Both the position numbers and the translations under genes were made by a program. Under the pieces are notes generated by a model, which saw nothing but the letters and a program-made list of their open reading frames with translations, did not search any database and was not told where the DNA came from. 64,000 nt of DNA from the NCBI GenBank assembly GCA_012845835.1, contig JABAKD010000026.1, positions 9,224,558 to 9,288,557 of the forward strand. Direction: 5' to 3'. How positions within the stretch are numbered: the stretch's first letter is position 1; every line of letters begins with the position of its first letter. Source of the DNA: Undaria pinnatifida (Eukaryota; Sar; Phaeophyceae; Laminariales; Alariaceae). This document shows positions 36,170-49,036 of the stretch, piece after piece.

Positions 36170-39100
36170 ATTATTGCTTTGTTGATCGCGGGTGACTTAC
36201 CGCTCTGGTCGACGCGGCTGTATGGTCCAGACGTGCTTTCGGCTCTGCTGCCCATTGTTGATATACGGACGTGCTGGCTATGTTACATGTGTCTGCGCGG
36301 CGGTGCCTGAGAGAGGTTTCCTGTGCTGATTGCTGTTGATACACAGCTGCGCTAGAGAAGCTTTCCCGTTCGCTGATCGCAGTTGATAGACCGTGCTGGT
36401 GATATACAGCTGCGCCGGATATGTTTTGCTTTGCAGATCGCGGTTGATACACCGCCCAGGTCGACACCATACCGCAGCGCCAGACATGATTTCGCATTGA
36501 TCACGGTTGGTAGAGTGCGCTGGTGATATACAGCTGCGCCAGAGATGCTTTTGCTTTGCTAATAGCGGTTAATACACCGCCCAGGTCGACACGGCTGTGT
36601 CGTCCAGAAGCGCTTTCGTTTTAGTTTATGATTGCTGGTGATATACAGCTCTCGTGGTTGACACACCGCCCAGGTCGATACGGCTGTGTCGACCAGGAGT
36701 GCTTTCGCGTCATTTGTGATTGCTGTTGATTTACAGCTCTCGCGGTTGATACACCGCCCTGGTCGACACGGCGGTATCATCCAGAAGCGCTTTTGCTTAA
36801 CTTTTCGATTGCTGTTGGTATACAGCTATAGCGCGCTAGTGATATACAGCTGCGCCACAGATACTTTTGCTTTGCTGCTCGCGATTGAGACACCGCCAAG
36901 GTCGACACGGCTGTGTCGACCAGAAGTGCTTTCGCTTTCGTTTATGATTGCTTATGGTATATAGCTTTCGCGGTTGGTATACCGCCCTGGTCGACACGAC
37001 TGTGTCGTCCAGAAATGCTTTCGCGCTACCCTTTGACATATGTTGATATGCAGCTATACCGCGCTGGTGATATACAGCTGCGCCGGATATGCTCTTGCGT
37101 TGCTGATTGAGGTTAATACACCGCACTGGTCGACACGCTGTGTCGTCCAGAAGTGCTTTCACTTTAACTTTCGATTGCTGTTGATATACAGCTCAAATAT
37201 GCTTTTGCTTTGCTGATTGCGGTTGCCATGAATACCGCGCTTTAAACATACATTTGCGCCAGATATGTTTTTGCTTTGCTGATTGCGGTTGATACCGCCC
37301 TGGTCGACATGGCTGTGTCGTCCAGAGGTGCTTTCGCTTTCGATTTTGATGGCTGTTGATATACAGCTACACCGCGCTGGTGATATGCAGCTGCACCAGA
37401 GTTGTTTTGGCTTTGTTGATCGCGGTTGATACATGGCCTAGGTCGGCACATCTGTGTCGTCCAGAAACGCTTTTGCTGAACTTTTCGATTGCTGCTGATA
37501 TACAGCTACACCGCGCTTGTGATATACAGCTGCGCCACAGATACTTTGCTTCGCTGATCGCGGTTGATGCACCGCCCACGTCGACACGGCTGAGTCGATC
37601 AGCAATGCTTCCGCTTTCGTTTATGACTGCTTACGGTGTATAGCTCTCGCGGTTGGTATACCGCCCTGGTCGACACGACTGTGTCGTCCAGGAATGCTGT
37701 CGCTTTACCCTTTGACATATGTTGATATGCAGCTATACAACGCTGGTGATATGCAGCTGCGCCGGACATGCTCTTGCGTTGCTGATTGAGGTTGGAATAC
37801 CGCACTGGTCGACATGCTGTGTCGTCCAGAAGTGCTTTCACTTTAACTTTCGATTGCTGTTGATATACAGCTCAAATATGCTTTTGCTTTGCTGATCGCG
37901 GTTGATATATTACTTTGATCGACATGGCTGTGTCGTCTAGAAGCGCTTTCGATTTCATTCTTATGGCTGTTGATTTACACCTTCACCGCGCCGGTGATAT
38001 ACGGCTGCGCCAGAGATGCTTTTGCTATGTTGATCGCGGTTGATACACCGCCAAGGTCGACACGGCTGTGTCGTCCATAAGCGCTTTGGCTGTCGCTTGT
38101 GATTGCTGTCGATATACAGCTATACCGTGCTGGTGATACAAAGCTTCGCCACAGATACTTTGCCTTGCTGATCGCGGTTGATACGCCGCCCCCGGCGACA
38201 CGTCTGTGTCGTTCAAAAGTGATTTCGCTTCAGTTCTGATTGCCGTTGATAGTACAGATCTCGCGAGTTTTAGGCCGCCCTGGTCGACACGGCTTCGTCG
38301 TCCAGGAGTAATTTTGATTTATGAATAGTTATATTTTTTGCTGTTGATATGCGGCAACGCCGCGCTGGTGATATGCAGCTGCACCAGACATATTTCGGCT
38401 TTGCTGATCGCGGTTGACACATAGCCCAGGTCGACACCACTGTGTCGTCCAGAAGCGTTTTTGTCTGTCTCTAATGATTGCTGTTGATATACAGCTATAC
38501 CGCGCTTGTGATATACAGCTGCGCCACAGATACTCTGCTTTGCTGATCGCGGTTGATACACCACCCACGTCGACACAGCTGTGTCGTTCATAAGTGTTTT
38601 CGCTTCAGTTTTTATTGCCGTTGATAGTACAGATCTCGCGATTTTTAGGCCGCCCTGGTCGACACGGCTTTGTCGTCCAGGAGTAATTTCGCTTTAGGTA
38701 TATTTTTTGCTGTTGATATACGGCAACGCCGCGCTGGTGATATACAGCTGCGCCAGAGATGACTTCGCTTTGCTGATCGCGGTGGATACACCGCCCAGGT
38801 CGACACGGCTGTGTCGTCCAGAAGTGCTTCCGCTTCAGGTTTGATTGCTGTTGATATTCAGCCTCGCGGTTGATATACCGCCCCGGTCGACACGACTGTT
38901 TGGTCCAGAAGCGCTTTCGCTTGAGTTTTCGATTGCTGTTGACATACAGCTCCACCGCGCAGGTGATATGCAGCTGCACCAGACATGTTTCGGCTTTGCT
39001 GATCGCGGTTGACACATGGCCCAGGTCGACACGGCTGTGTCGTCCATAAGCGCTTTGGCTGCCGCTTATGATTGCTGTTGATATACACCTATACCGTGCT

Positions 39101-42100
39101 GGTGATATACAGCTGCGCCACAGATACTTTGCTTTGCTGATCGCGGTTGATACACCGCCCACGTCGACACGGCTGTGTCGATCAGAAATGCTTTTGCTTC
39201 AGTTTTTATTGCCGTTGATAATCCAGATCTCGCGATTTTTAGGCCGCCCTGGTCGACACGGCTTCGTCGTCCAGGAGTAATTTCGCTTTAGTTGTAATTT
39301 TTGCTGTTGATATACGGCAACGCCCCGCTGGTGATATACAGCTGCGCCAGAGATGACTTCGCTTTGCTGATCGCGGTGGATACACCGACCAGATCGACAC
39401 GGCTGTGTTGACCAGAAGTGCTTTCGCTTTAGGTTTGATTGCAGTTGATATTCAGCCTCGCGGTTGATATACCGCCCCGGTCGACACGATTGTTTGGTCC
39501 AGAAGCGCTTTCCCTTGAGTTTTCGATTGCTGTTGATGTACAGCTATACCGCGTAGATGATATTCAGTAGCGCCAGAGATGTTTTGGCTTTGCGGTTTGC
39601 AATTGAGGCACTGCCCAGGTCGACACGGTCTGTGTCGACTAAAAGTGTTTTTGCTTTCGTTTATGATTGCTGTTCATATACAGCTTTCGCGGTTGATATA
39701 TCGCCCTGGTCGACACGGCCGTGACGTCCAAATCGCTTTCAATTTTAATGGCTGTTGACATACAGCTATACCACGCTGGTGATATACCGCTGCGCCGGGT
39801 ATGCTCCTGAATTGCTCATTGCGGTCGACACACCGCACTTGTCCACACGCTGTGTCGTCCGAAATCGCTTTCGCAATAATGTTTTATTGCTGTTTATGTA
39901 CAGCTCAGATATGCTTTCGCTTTCCTGATCGGCGTTGATATACCGCGCTGGTGATATACGCTTGCGCCAGATATGTTTTTACTTCACTGATCGCGGTTGA
40001 TACCGCCCTGGTCGACATGACTGTGTCGTCAAAAAATGCTTTCGCTTTCGACTTTGATGGCTGTTGATATACAGCTACAACGCGCTGGTGATAAACAGCT
40101 GCGCCAGACATATATTTAGTTTGCTGATCGCGGTTGATACACCGCCCACGTCGACACGGCTGTGTCGTCCGGAAGCGCTTTCGTGTTAGTTTTGGATTGC
40201 TCCTGATATACAGTTATACCGCGCTGCTGATATACAGCTGCGCCACAAATACTTTGCTTAGCTGATCGCAGTTATACACAGATCAAGTCGACACGGCTGT
40301 GTCGACCAATGGTGTGCTTTCGCCTCATTTGTGCTTGCTGTTGATATACAGCTCTCGTGGTTGATATATTGCCCTGGTCGACATGACTGTGTCGTCCAGA
40401 AGCGCTTTCGATTTCATTTTGATGGCTGTTGATATACAGCTACACCGCGCTGGTGATATACGGCTGCGCCAGAGATGCTTTTGCTTTGTTGATCGCGGTT
40501 AATACACCGCCAAGGTCGACACGGCTGTGTCGACCAGAAGTGCTTTCGCTTTTGTTTTTGATTGCTGTTGATACACAGCTCTCGCGGTTGACATACCGCC
40601 CTGTTCGACACGACTGTGTCGTCCAGACGTGCTTTCGCTTTGGTTTTGATCGCTGTTGATATGAAGCTATGCCGCGCTCATGATATACAGCTGCGCCGGA
40701 TATGCTCTCGCTTTGCTGATAGCGGTTGATATACCGCCTTGGTCAACGCGGCTATGTCGTCCAGAAGTACTTCACTTTAGATTTCGATTGCTGTTTACAT
40801 AAAGCTCAGATATGCTTTCGCTTTGCTGATCACGGTTGATATACAGCTGCGCCAGATACGTTTTTTCTTTGTCTATTGCGGTTGATACCGCCCTGGTCGA
40901 CATGGCTGTGGCGTCGAGAGGTGCTTTCGCTTTCAATTTCGATGCTGTTGTATGCAGCTTCGCCGCGCTGGTGACATGTATCTGCACCAGATATGCCTTA
41001 GCTCTGCTGTTCGCGGTTTATATACCCCGCTGGTGATATACAGCTGCGCCAGGTATGCTTTTGGTTTGCTGATTGTGGCCGACATACTGCTCTAGTCGAC
41101 GCGCCTGCATTTTCTAGTAGTGCTTTCGCTTTAGGTTTTGATTGCTGCTGATATACAGCTACACCACGCCGGTGACATACATCTGCGCCAGATATGTTTC
41201 TGTTTTGCTGATCACGGTTGATATACCGCTGTGCTTGACACGGCGGTGTCGTCCAGAACGGCTCGGTTTTAGATTTTGATTCCTGTTGACGTACAGCTAT
41301 ACCGCGCTGGTGACATACATCTGCGCCAGTTACATTTCTTGTGGCTGATCGCGGTTGGTATACCGCTCTGGTCGACACGGCTGTGTCGTCCAAACGGCAT
41401 CGCTTTGAGCTTTCGATGGCTGTTGATATACAGCTGCGCCAGATATGCTATCGCTGTGTTGATTGCAGTTGATGTTCCGCGCTGTTGTTATACAGCTGCG
41501 CTCTGGCTGACACGGGTGTGTCGTCCAGAACGGCTTCGCTTTGAGTTTTTGATAGCTGCTGACATATAGCTATACTGCGCTGGTGACATACATCTGCGAC
41601 AGATATGTTTTTTGCTGCTGATCGCGGTTGATCTACCGCCCTGGTCGACACGGCTGCGTCGTCCAGAACGGCTTCGCTTCAAGCTTTTGATGGCCGTTGA
41701 TATACAGATGCGCCAAGTATGCTTCCGCTGTGCTGAATGCGGTTGATGTTCCGCGCTGTTGATATGCAGTTGCGCCAGATACTATTTCCCTTTGCTGATC
41801 GCGGTTGGTATACCGTGCTGTTGATAGACAGCTATGCCGGATATGCTTTTGCTTTGCTGATCGCGGTTGATACACCGCGCTGGTCGGCACGGCCGTGTCG
41901 TCCAGCGGTGCTTTCGCTTAGTATTGTCATTGCTGTTGATATACGGCTGCGCCAGATATGTTTTTGCTTTGCTGATCGTGGTTGATATACCGCGCTGGTG
42001 ATATACAGCTGCGCCAAATATGTTTTTGCTTAGCTGAACGCGATTGATATACCGCGCTGGTGACATACCGTTGGTCCATTTATGCTTTTGCTTTGCTGGT

Positions 42101-43660
42101 CACGGTTGATATACTGCCCTCGCTGACACGGCTGCGTCGCAAAGCAGTGCTTTCGCTTTAAGGTTCGATTGCTGTTGATACACAGCTATACCTCGTAGCT
42201 CGTGATATACAGCTGTGCCATATAGTGCTAGATATGCTTCGCTCCGCTGATCGCAGTTGATATACCGCGCTGGTGATATGCAGTTGCGCCAAATAGACTT
42301 TTGCTTGGCGGATCTCGCAGTTGATAAACCGCCCTGGTCGACACGGCTGCATCGTCCAGAGATGCCTTTGCTTTAGGTTTTGATTGCTGTTGATTGGCAG
42401 CTATCCCGCGCTAGGGATATGCAGCTGCGCCAGATATGCTCTTGTTTTGCTGATCGCGGTGGATACACCACTCTGGTCTACACGGTTATGTCGTCCAAAA
42501 GAGATTTCGCTTCAGTTTTCTGATTGCTGCTGATATCTGGCTCGCCAGACGTTATTTTGCTTTGCTGATCGCGGTTAATATACAGTTGCACCAAATGCGA
42601 TTTTGTGTTGCTGGTTGCTATTGATTTACGGCCTTGGTGATAACAGCTGCGTCATATGTGCCTTTTTTTTGCTGGTCGCGGTAAATATACCGCTCTGGCA
42701 GTCACGACCGTGTCGTCCATCAGTGCTGTCGCTTTGGTGTCCTGGCCGCTGTTGATATATATTATAAAAAATGAAAATACACTCCAGCTTTGAGATCGAA
42801 GATTTCGTCGAAACTCATCTTTGCAAGCTGTGTGTGATACTCCGATCGCGCGCATTACGAGTTGTGTGTATAGCTGCGACAGTATGTTTTCGCTTGGCTA
42901 ATCGGGGTTGATACACCGCACGTTTGATATGCAGCTGTGCCAGATATACTTTTTTCTGTGGATCGTGGTTGATATACCGCTCTGCTCGACTCGTCGGTGT
43001 GGCCCAGAAGTGCTTTCGCTTTGCTGATCGCAGATGGTATACGACTGTGTTAGTCGTGTTCTCGCGTTGCCGATTGGTTTTGCGGCAGTGGGGACATACA
43101 CACATCATGGCCGGATGGGCCAAACGTGCTTTCTCTCTGCTGATCGCCATGGATGTACGGCTGTGCCGAATATGCTTTCGCGCTGCTGACCGCGGTTATA
43201 TCGCTCTGGTCAACACGACTGTGTCGTCCAGCAGCGTTTTCGCTTTGCTGCTCGGGGTTGATATGCGGCTGTGCCTGTTGTATTTTCGCATTGCTAAAAT
43301 TGCGGGCACGGTTGTACCTGAGGGTGTTGGTTTTGCCGATCGATGTTGATATACAGGGCTCGCAGATATCCTCGCTTTGCGGATCGCGGGGATATACCGC
43401 TCTGGACGACACGGTTGTGGCGTATTGAAGGGCCTTCGCTTTTCTGTTTTTTGACATACGCCTGGGCGGGTGTATTTTGCTTTGACGATACGCGTCTAGG
43501 CGATCTCGCTGGGCCGATCGCGATTGATGTACCGCCCTGGTCGACTGATCGCGGTTAACGTACCGCCCTGGTCGACACGGCTGCGTCGTCCAGCAGTGCA
43601 TCTGCTTCCTTGCCCGTGGTTGATACACGGCTGGGTTAGCTGTATTTTGCTTTGCTGATT
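36170..43660. repeat. Large minisatellite, ~138-bp unit, about 50 units
   Basis: Unit order: 'GCTGTTGATATACAGCT', 'ACCGCGCTGGTGATATACAG', 'CTGCGCCAGATATGCTTT', 'GCTTTGCTGATCGCGGTTGA', 'CACCGCCCTGGTCGACACGG', 'CTGTGTCGTCCAGAAGTGCT', then a T-rich linker. Three diverged copies of a ~24-bp GTTGATATAC subrepeat sit in each unit. The hairpin CGACACGGCTGTGTCG is kept in most units. Longer-range repetition is visible: 36.83-37.22 kb matches 37.50-37.90 kb, and 38631 matches 39225. Minus-strand frames of 60-190 codons are by-products. It could be a centromeric or subtelomeric satellite. Confidence 0.95.
42765..42870 (-). mobile_element. M-only VPM fragment inserted in the minisatellite
   Basis: On the minus strand this is the M module with its A/T-rich tail, truncated at 'acacacaa'. 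Removing it restores a normal minisatellite unit: left flank GCTGTTGATATA, right flank ATAGCTGCGAC, against the usual GTTGATATACAGCTGCGCC. No minisatellite sequence appears lost. Confidence 0.88.
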
Positions 43661-46030
43661 AGTGAGGCCGCTCATTGACATGGTGGTATTACGGTTGCCA
43701 TCGGTTTCTATTGCTTCGCTCCTGTCTAGCAATATATCGATTCCATTGGTACGGCGGTGCCAGCAGTTTTTTTTCCGCTGACCTCGGTACGTTGAGCTGC
43801 AACCTCGCTGGTCGCTGGTTGGGTGTGAAAGGTATACTACCATCGCTGGATCGGTTTTGCCGGAGATGTTATCTTGCCAGTTAGTTGCTGAGGTTGCACA
43901 GATGGTTCGGCGGTCTCCATTGCCGCCGCTGACTTTCGGATCGCGGCTTAGATACAGTTGTGGCTGACATGGGTCAGCGTTGCGACCGCTGTACCTCTTG
44001 TTGCTGTTGATATACACTTCATGCTGACGCAGTTTGATCAGAGGCGACTGCGTGTTTCGCGGGTTGCGGGGTTACACAGCTGGGGTTGATGTGCTGACAA
44101 CGTCGTTGCAGTCGATACGCCATATGTCTTGACGGATGCCGACGCCGCTTCTCCCTTGTCCTCTCACCGACGCGCGCGGGTTACGGTTTAATAATGGGCG
44201 GGGTTACCATGTTGCAGGTTAACCCGATTCTGCTGCGAGAGATCGAGACTTTGCGAAATAAGACCGGAACGGACTCATGGTCTAACTTCGCTGGTTGATG
44301 GTTGGTTGAGGTTGACACACGTGTCTTGCTGGTTGCTGTGTTCATCCAGATGTTGACGATTATCTTCGTTGCCGCTACTGCTTAACGGATCGCGGTTGAG
44401 AGACATTTGTGGCTGACATGGGTCAGGGTGGCGACCGCTATACCTACCGCTATACCGACCGCTGTACCGCTCTTTACTGTGAATATACAATTCATGCTGA
44501 TGCAGTTTCATCAGGGATGGTTGCACTTTTCGCTTGTTGCGGTGGTTACACATCTGTCGTTGATGCGCAGATCAAACAGTTATCACTGGCGCGGCTGCAC
44601 CAGATGCTTTGATTTGCGGATTGCTGTGGGTACTAACCCCTTTCGGACTTCGTAGGGCAACGTCGACGAAATATAACTGGCAATTTCAGGGTCAGCCACA
44701 CGATGTTACACGGGCTGCTAGCTCAAGGGGTGGGGATTTTAATGAGCTACTCCAACGAAAGGAGCTGCCCGATACGCGCGGAGCATGAAACATCGTGTGC
44801 TGCGCACTCATGCTATGACAATGACCGCCTTTCTTACTTGTTCTATCGCTATGCGTGGGCACCGAAAGGGTTAATGTCGGTGTTAATGTGGTCGCTGACA
44901 CACGGCTGTGTGGATATGCAACCATCAATGGCACTGTTGTGCCAGAGATGGTTCCACTTTGCTGATCACTGTCGATATACAGATGTGCCAAAAGTGCTTT
45001 CGATTTGCGGGTCGCTGCTAACATACAGCTATTGCCCACACGGATGTGTTGTCGCTGTTGCCTCGCTAGCCGCCGTTGATGGTCGTTGATCATTGTCGCT
45101 GTTGATATACAGCGGTTGATGGCATTGCTGTCATATTGGCTGTTGCATCGCTGGTTGCTGTTATACGACGATCTCCGGCGCGGGCTGTTGGCTGTTGCTT
45201 CGCTGATCGATGTTGGTATACAACAATCTCCGGCGCGGCCGTGCCGGAGCTGCTTTGTACGACTGCTGACGTGGCTGGGGTATGGTTGCTGTGGCTTCGC
45301 TAGTCGGTGTCGGTATACAGCAGTCACAGGCACGGTTGTGCCAGAGACTCTACTTTGCTGACCTCGGCGTGGCAGTGCCAGAGGCTTCTGGCTCGCGGAT
45401 CTCGGCACGGCGGTGCCGGAGGCTTCGGTTTTGCTGATCTCTATGGGTATACAGCTATGACTGGCACGGCGGTATAATCTCTGGGCCGCTGCAGTTGATT
45501 TGCTTCTTGATGATGATAGTTTCTGGGCGCTGTCAATAATACAACTATCGATGACACGACTGTGTCCATACATAGTGGCCGCTGCTTCGTGGATTAAAGT
45601 TATTATACCATCATCGCCAGCACGGCGGTGCCGGAGATGCTTTTGCCTAGCTGATTGCTGGTGTTAAACAGCTACTTACGCCTGTCTTTGTCGCCGTTGT
45701 TGCTTCGCAGGTCGCGGTTGACATACAGTTATGGCTGACATGGGATCAGAATTGCGACCGCTATACCGCTTGTTACTCTGTTAATATGCATGTAATGCCT
45801 ACGCAGTTTTATCAGAGGTGATAGTGTGTATCGCTGGTGGCAGTGGTTACACATCTATGGTTGATGTGCCAACAACGTGGTTGCAGTCGACACTGCATAC
45901 ATTTCAACGGATACCGAGACCGGTGCCCCCATATCTTCCTATCTACCTTCCTATCTACGCGCGGGGGCTACGGGTTGATAATGGGCGGGTGTCGCGGTGT
46001 GGCGGGTAAACTCGCTGCTGCTGCGAGGAC
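43661..46030. repeat. Diverged extension of the minisatellite with three longer units
   Basis: The 138-bp rhythm fades. A longer unit containing GGCTGACATGGGTCAG, 'GCGACCGCT', 'CTGATGCAGTTT' and 'GGTTACACA' occurs at about 43933-44130, 44393-44590 and 45713-45900. The first and third continue with a shared 'GGGCGGG' and 'CTGCTGCGAG' tail. Between them GGCACGGCGGTGCCGGAG-type words repeat. A 293-codon minus-strand frame (44692-45573) arises from these repeats. Confidence 0.75.
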
Positions 46031-46044
46031 TCGAGACGCTAAAC

Positions 46045-46389
46045 ATGGATCGTCCGCAAACCCTTACAGCTACCTTTCGACGGCTCCATGCCCGGGTCCC
46101 TCTCCACGTGATATGGGCGTACAAGAACCGGCAGGGGTGTACGCCGCGACGGGTGGGTGGGCGCAGCGCTGGCCCAGCAACCCCCCCCCCGATCTGGGCG
46201 CCGCGGAGAAAAGAACGCAACGCCCATGCGCCAGGGGAGTTGGAGGTCGGGACGGGGTCGGGGTCGCCGGGGAGGCGGCGACCGCGGCCTACTCGCTTCC
46301 CCTGCCATTCCTCCGCCCGTCCCCGGTCCGCCCGGGTGATAGCTGAGCGGGCTGACTATAAATCTCTGTTGCAGGCCCTGGTTAGCTAG
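46045..46389 (+). CDS. Weak candidate ORF in GC-rich patch, 114 aa
   Basis: ATG start and a continuous frame ending at 46389, in a patch richer in GC than its neighbours. The product is proline-, arginine- and alanine-rich without a recognisable domain. The opposite strand is equally open here, so composition alone may explain it. It borders the fading minisatellite and has no clear promoter. Confidence 0.18.
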   Translation: MDRPQTLTATFRRLHARVPLHVIWAYKNRQGCTPRRVGGRSAGPATPPPIWAPRRKERNAHAPGELEVGTGSGSPGRRRPRPTRFPCHSSARPRSARVIAERADYKSLLQALVS

Positions 46390-47812
46390 ATGTAGTATTG
46401 CAGACACATGCGTGACTCGTGGCAGCTTTTCCTATTTCGTTACATCTTAATTTCGTTGTTAGGTACACGTAGGTAGGAGTGGCCCGGAGTCGCGCTGTTA
46501 GTGTCTGTGCTACCGTCAGTTTTCCTCCATGGATTGGCTGGACACACAGCATCACTTCGACGTCCGCTTATTTGTTTAGTAGAACAAGGGACGTGAAATT
46601 ATTGCCCCCCGTTTCTAACGTACGATGCTGCGTGTTGACATTTAGGTAGTCTCGTAACATCATTCGCGATAGGTGGACGCGGATGAATGGCTCCGGCACC
46701 TAAATCATCGCCAGAATGGCGTGCGGCTTATTCTACCCTCAATTCCACAGCTTTCCGCCGACGAACATCGGTGGGTGGACACATGGGCGATTCTCAACCC
46801 CTCGCCCACATTGCCTGTTTGGGAAGACGTATTTAGGGACCCGATGCAATGGCCGCTCCGACGGTGACCGAGGCATACCCCGGCGTGAGACACCGGCGCG
46901 GGGGGAAGCGTGTTTGTGCCGGGTTTCGTGCGCAAACACAAAGCGGTTCGAGACGAACTTGTCCTGCAGAAACACCAACTCCGTGACGAGCTCTCATTAT
47001 GCTGGTGTTTGGAACATGGAACAAGCAGTACAGAGGTACCATGTATGTTTTACGGTGACCGCTGCTGCTCTTGCGGAGAGCACTTATCAAACCAGTGACG
47101 GTGCTTCCAAGCGGAAGGCAAACGTAGTCTAATCTTAATTTATTTACCACGCCTGCCGGTCCTTCGCCTCGTGCACGCCACTGTATGCAAAAAAATTATA
47201 AGAACTTTGGGTGAGACGGCGACCCCAGTCCGGTAGCCGGTGCAGAGTATAAGAAGCAATGGAAGTATGGATAGGCCCACCGGCTGGGGGAGGGGGCCTC
47301 ACCTAATCCAATACTTACTTTAAATGATCGGTGAAGCCGCAGAAGAATACTACAGTAAAATCGGGTTTCCAGAAAATGAGGCATCGATGGTACGGAGGTG
47401 GCTCCATGATTTGGAACCGGTTAATTACTTGGAGAATTTAGGCCATATCGATCATTATGCCTATTTCCCACGAACCCAAAGCCAGAGAACATACGTTTAA
47501 AGACAAATACTGACCATCCCACCCACCCAGCTTATGCATGCAGTAGTTTCTTGTTTTACAGCCTTTGCGGACCGGAGAAGTCTGCGAGGGACCTTGCCAC
47601 ACTCAGCCCCGTGCGGAAGCAACCAGGGATGTCTTCAAATTGATCCGATATTACAACAAAGCTGTTGGTTCCGGCCTATTTGAGACTTTATGAGGCACAG
47701 TACCGGAGCCACAGCCATTTCCTTCAACCTCCGCCCAACAAGCAAGAACAAGAGGAAGCAGAGATTATTTCGGAACACCCTAGACATCCTGCGTGCTGAG
47801 TAGTTTCTGCGC
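46390..47812. other. Unique DNA; degenerate PLE-end relic near 47270-47320
   Basis: Overlapping frames around 46673-47132 show no domain. At 47285-47320 'GGGGGCCTCACCTAATCCAA' resembles the end sequence of the PLE fragment at 47.9 kb ('GGAGGCCTCATCTAATCCAA'), so a small further relic is likely. Confidence 0.45.
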
Positions 47813-48325
47813 CGTGTGTTATTTCATTGTTTTTTATTTTATTTTATTTTCCAGGATTACTGCCGCGCTGAGCGCTTACCCCGGGCGAGACCCTCCTGCT
47901 TCGGGGCAGGAGGCCTCATCTAATCCAACACTTATTACTCTGCAGTCTATCATGCCAGGGTGCTTGACCTTCTCCTTCGATACATCTCTTAACTCCCTTA
48001 GTGATCAAACATCAATACTTGTCACGTACATCCGGGAGATGCACTCTGTTAATAGTCGGCTTTGTCGGCGTGTGTTATTTCATTGTTTTTTATTTTATTT
48101 TATTTTCCAGGATTACTGCCGCGCTGAGCGCTTACCCCGGGCGAGACCCTCCTGCTTCGGGGCAGGAGGCCTCATCTAATCCAACACTTATTACTCTGCA
48201 GTCTATCATGCCAGGGTGCTTGACCTTCTCCTTCGATACATCTCTTAACTCCCTTAGTGATCAAACATCAATACTTGTCACGTACATCCGGGAGATGCAC
48301 TCTGTTAATAGTCGGCTTTGTCGGC
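47813..48325. repeat. Exact 256-bp tandem duplication at the PLE fragment's 3' end
   Basis: 47813-48068 and 48069-48324 are identical by eye. The unit carries a perfect 8-bp-arm hairpin (CCTCCTGC / GCAGGAGG), a TTTTATTTTA run, and the outer part of the PLE 3' region shared with 55560-55700. Identity implies a recent event or homogenisation. Confidence 0.95.
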
Positions 48326-49017
48326 GAGTTTAAAAAAATGTTTTGAGGAAATTGTGGAGTTTGCTCCGCAAATGATCCTTGGCATAACCATGTCGAATCA
48401 TTTCCATCATCAACCAAGCTGCTGCTACCTGGAAGAGATCTTTTTTCGGGCACCTCATCGCAAATCGACAAAGTTAGCAATGGAGGGTCGCATACAAACA
48501 CTTTGAATAATCGCGTTCCAATGTGGGGGTATCTACGGTACTGCTTCAGTGTCTTCTATGTGGTCCCGTGTATCATTCATTCCAATTTGCGACACTCCAG
48601 GCGTACTTTGAAGTATTTCCACACCTAGGAATGGACTGTTTGCCCTCCTTGTTCTTTGGTGATAGATACAGGGTTCGCAACCTGCTCACCCTCGTCATCT
48701 CGGATGTGTTCCGGATTCATTCCACCATACATCCCCCCCTCCCCGCCTCCTTCCCGCGTAATAATTCGTTCAAAAGTAGGACATTTCCTGTTTGCCGATG
48801 CTACCGTTAGTATCTCTTGGTGCTACTGCCGTACACTGTTAAAAAAACTTTAAAGGGTAAAGAGCTTCAATGATATTTCTCATATCGAGCAAAATCTACT
48901 TATCAGAATTTTTAGGACATTGAGTTCATGCATGGACGCAAAATCGTTCGCAAAATCGGGTGCGGGTGCATTGCCCACGAATAGCCGGATGATTGCTAAT
49001 ATGCCACACCTCCAACA
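47945..49017 (-). mobile_element. Penelope-like element fragment, minus strand (3' part)
   Basis: Its reverse complement aligns with 54.8-55.7 kb of the larger PLE copy, with many substitutions and indels. It covers part of the reverse-transcriptase region, the C-terminal region and the 3' non-coding end; the 5' two thirds are missing. The truncated edge lies against a (TA)n run at 49018-49034. Frames are interrupted throughout. The end region is tandemly duplicated (separate entry). Confidence 0.85.
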
Positions 49018-49036
49018 TAATATATATATATATATC

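Noticed and set aside
36170-43660. Series of minus-strand frames reading YQPRSAKQK-like repeats as a repeat protein
   Set aside because: Frames change every few units and unit lengths are not uniformly multiples of three.
44692-45573. 293-codon minus-strand frame as a real gene
   Set aside because: It is built from the diverged minisatellite margin, with repeated GTAVP-like words; no start context or domain. Kept only as an observation.
46673-47132. Overlapping frames as a gene
   Set aside because: Three frames overlap on both strands without a domain; none is better than chance.
47813-48068. Hammerhead ribozyme in the PLE end repeat
   Set aside because: PLE ends are known to carry hammerheads, but here neither strand shows the CTGANGA and GAAA core around the CCTCCTGC/GCAGGAGG stem.
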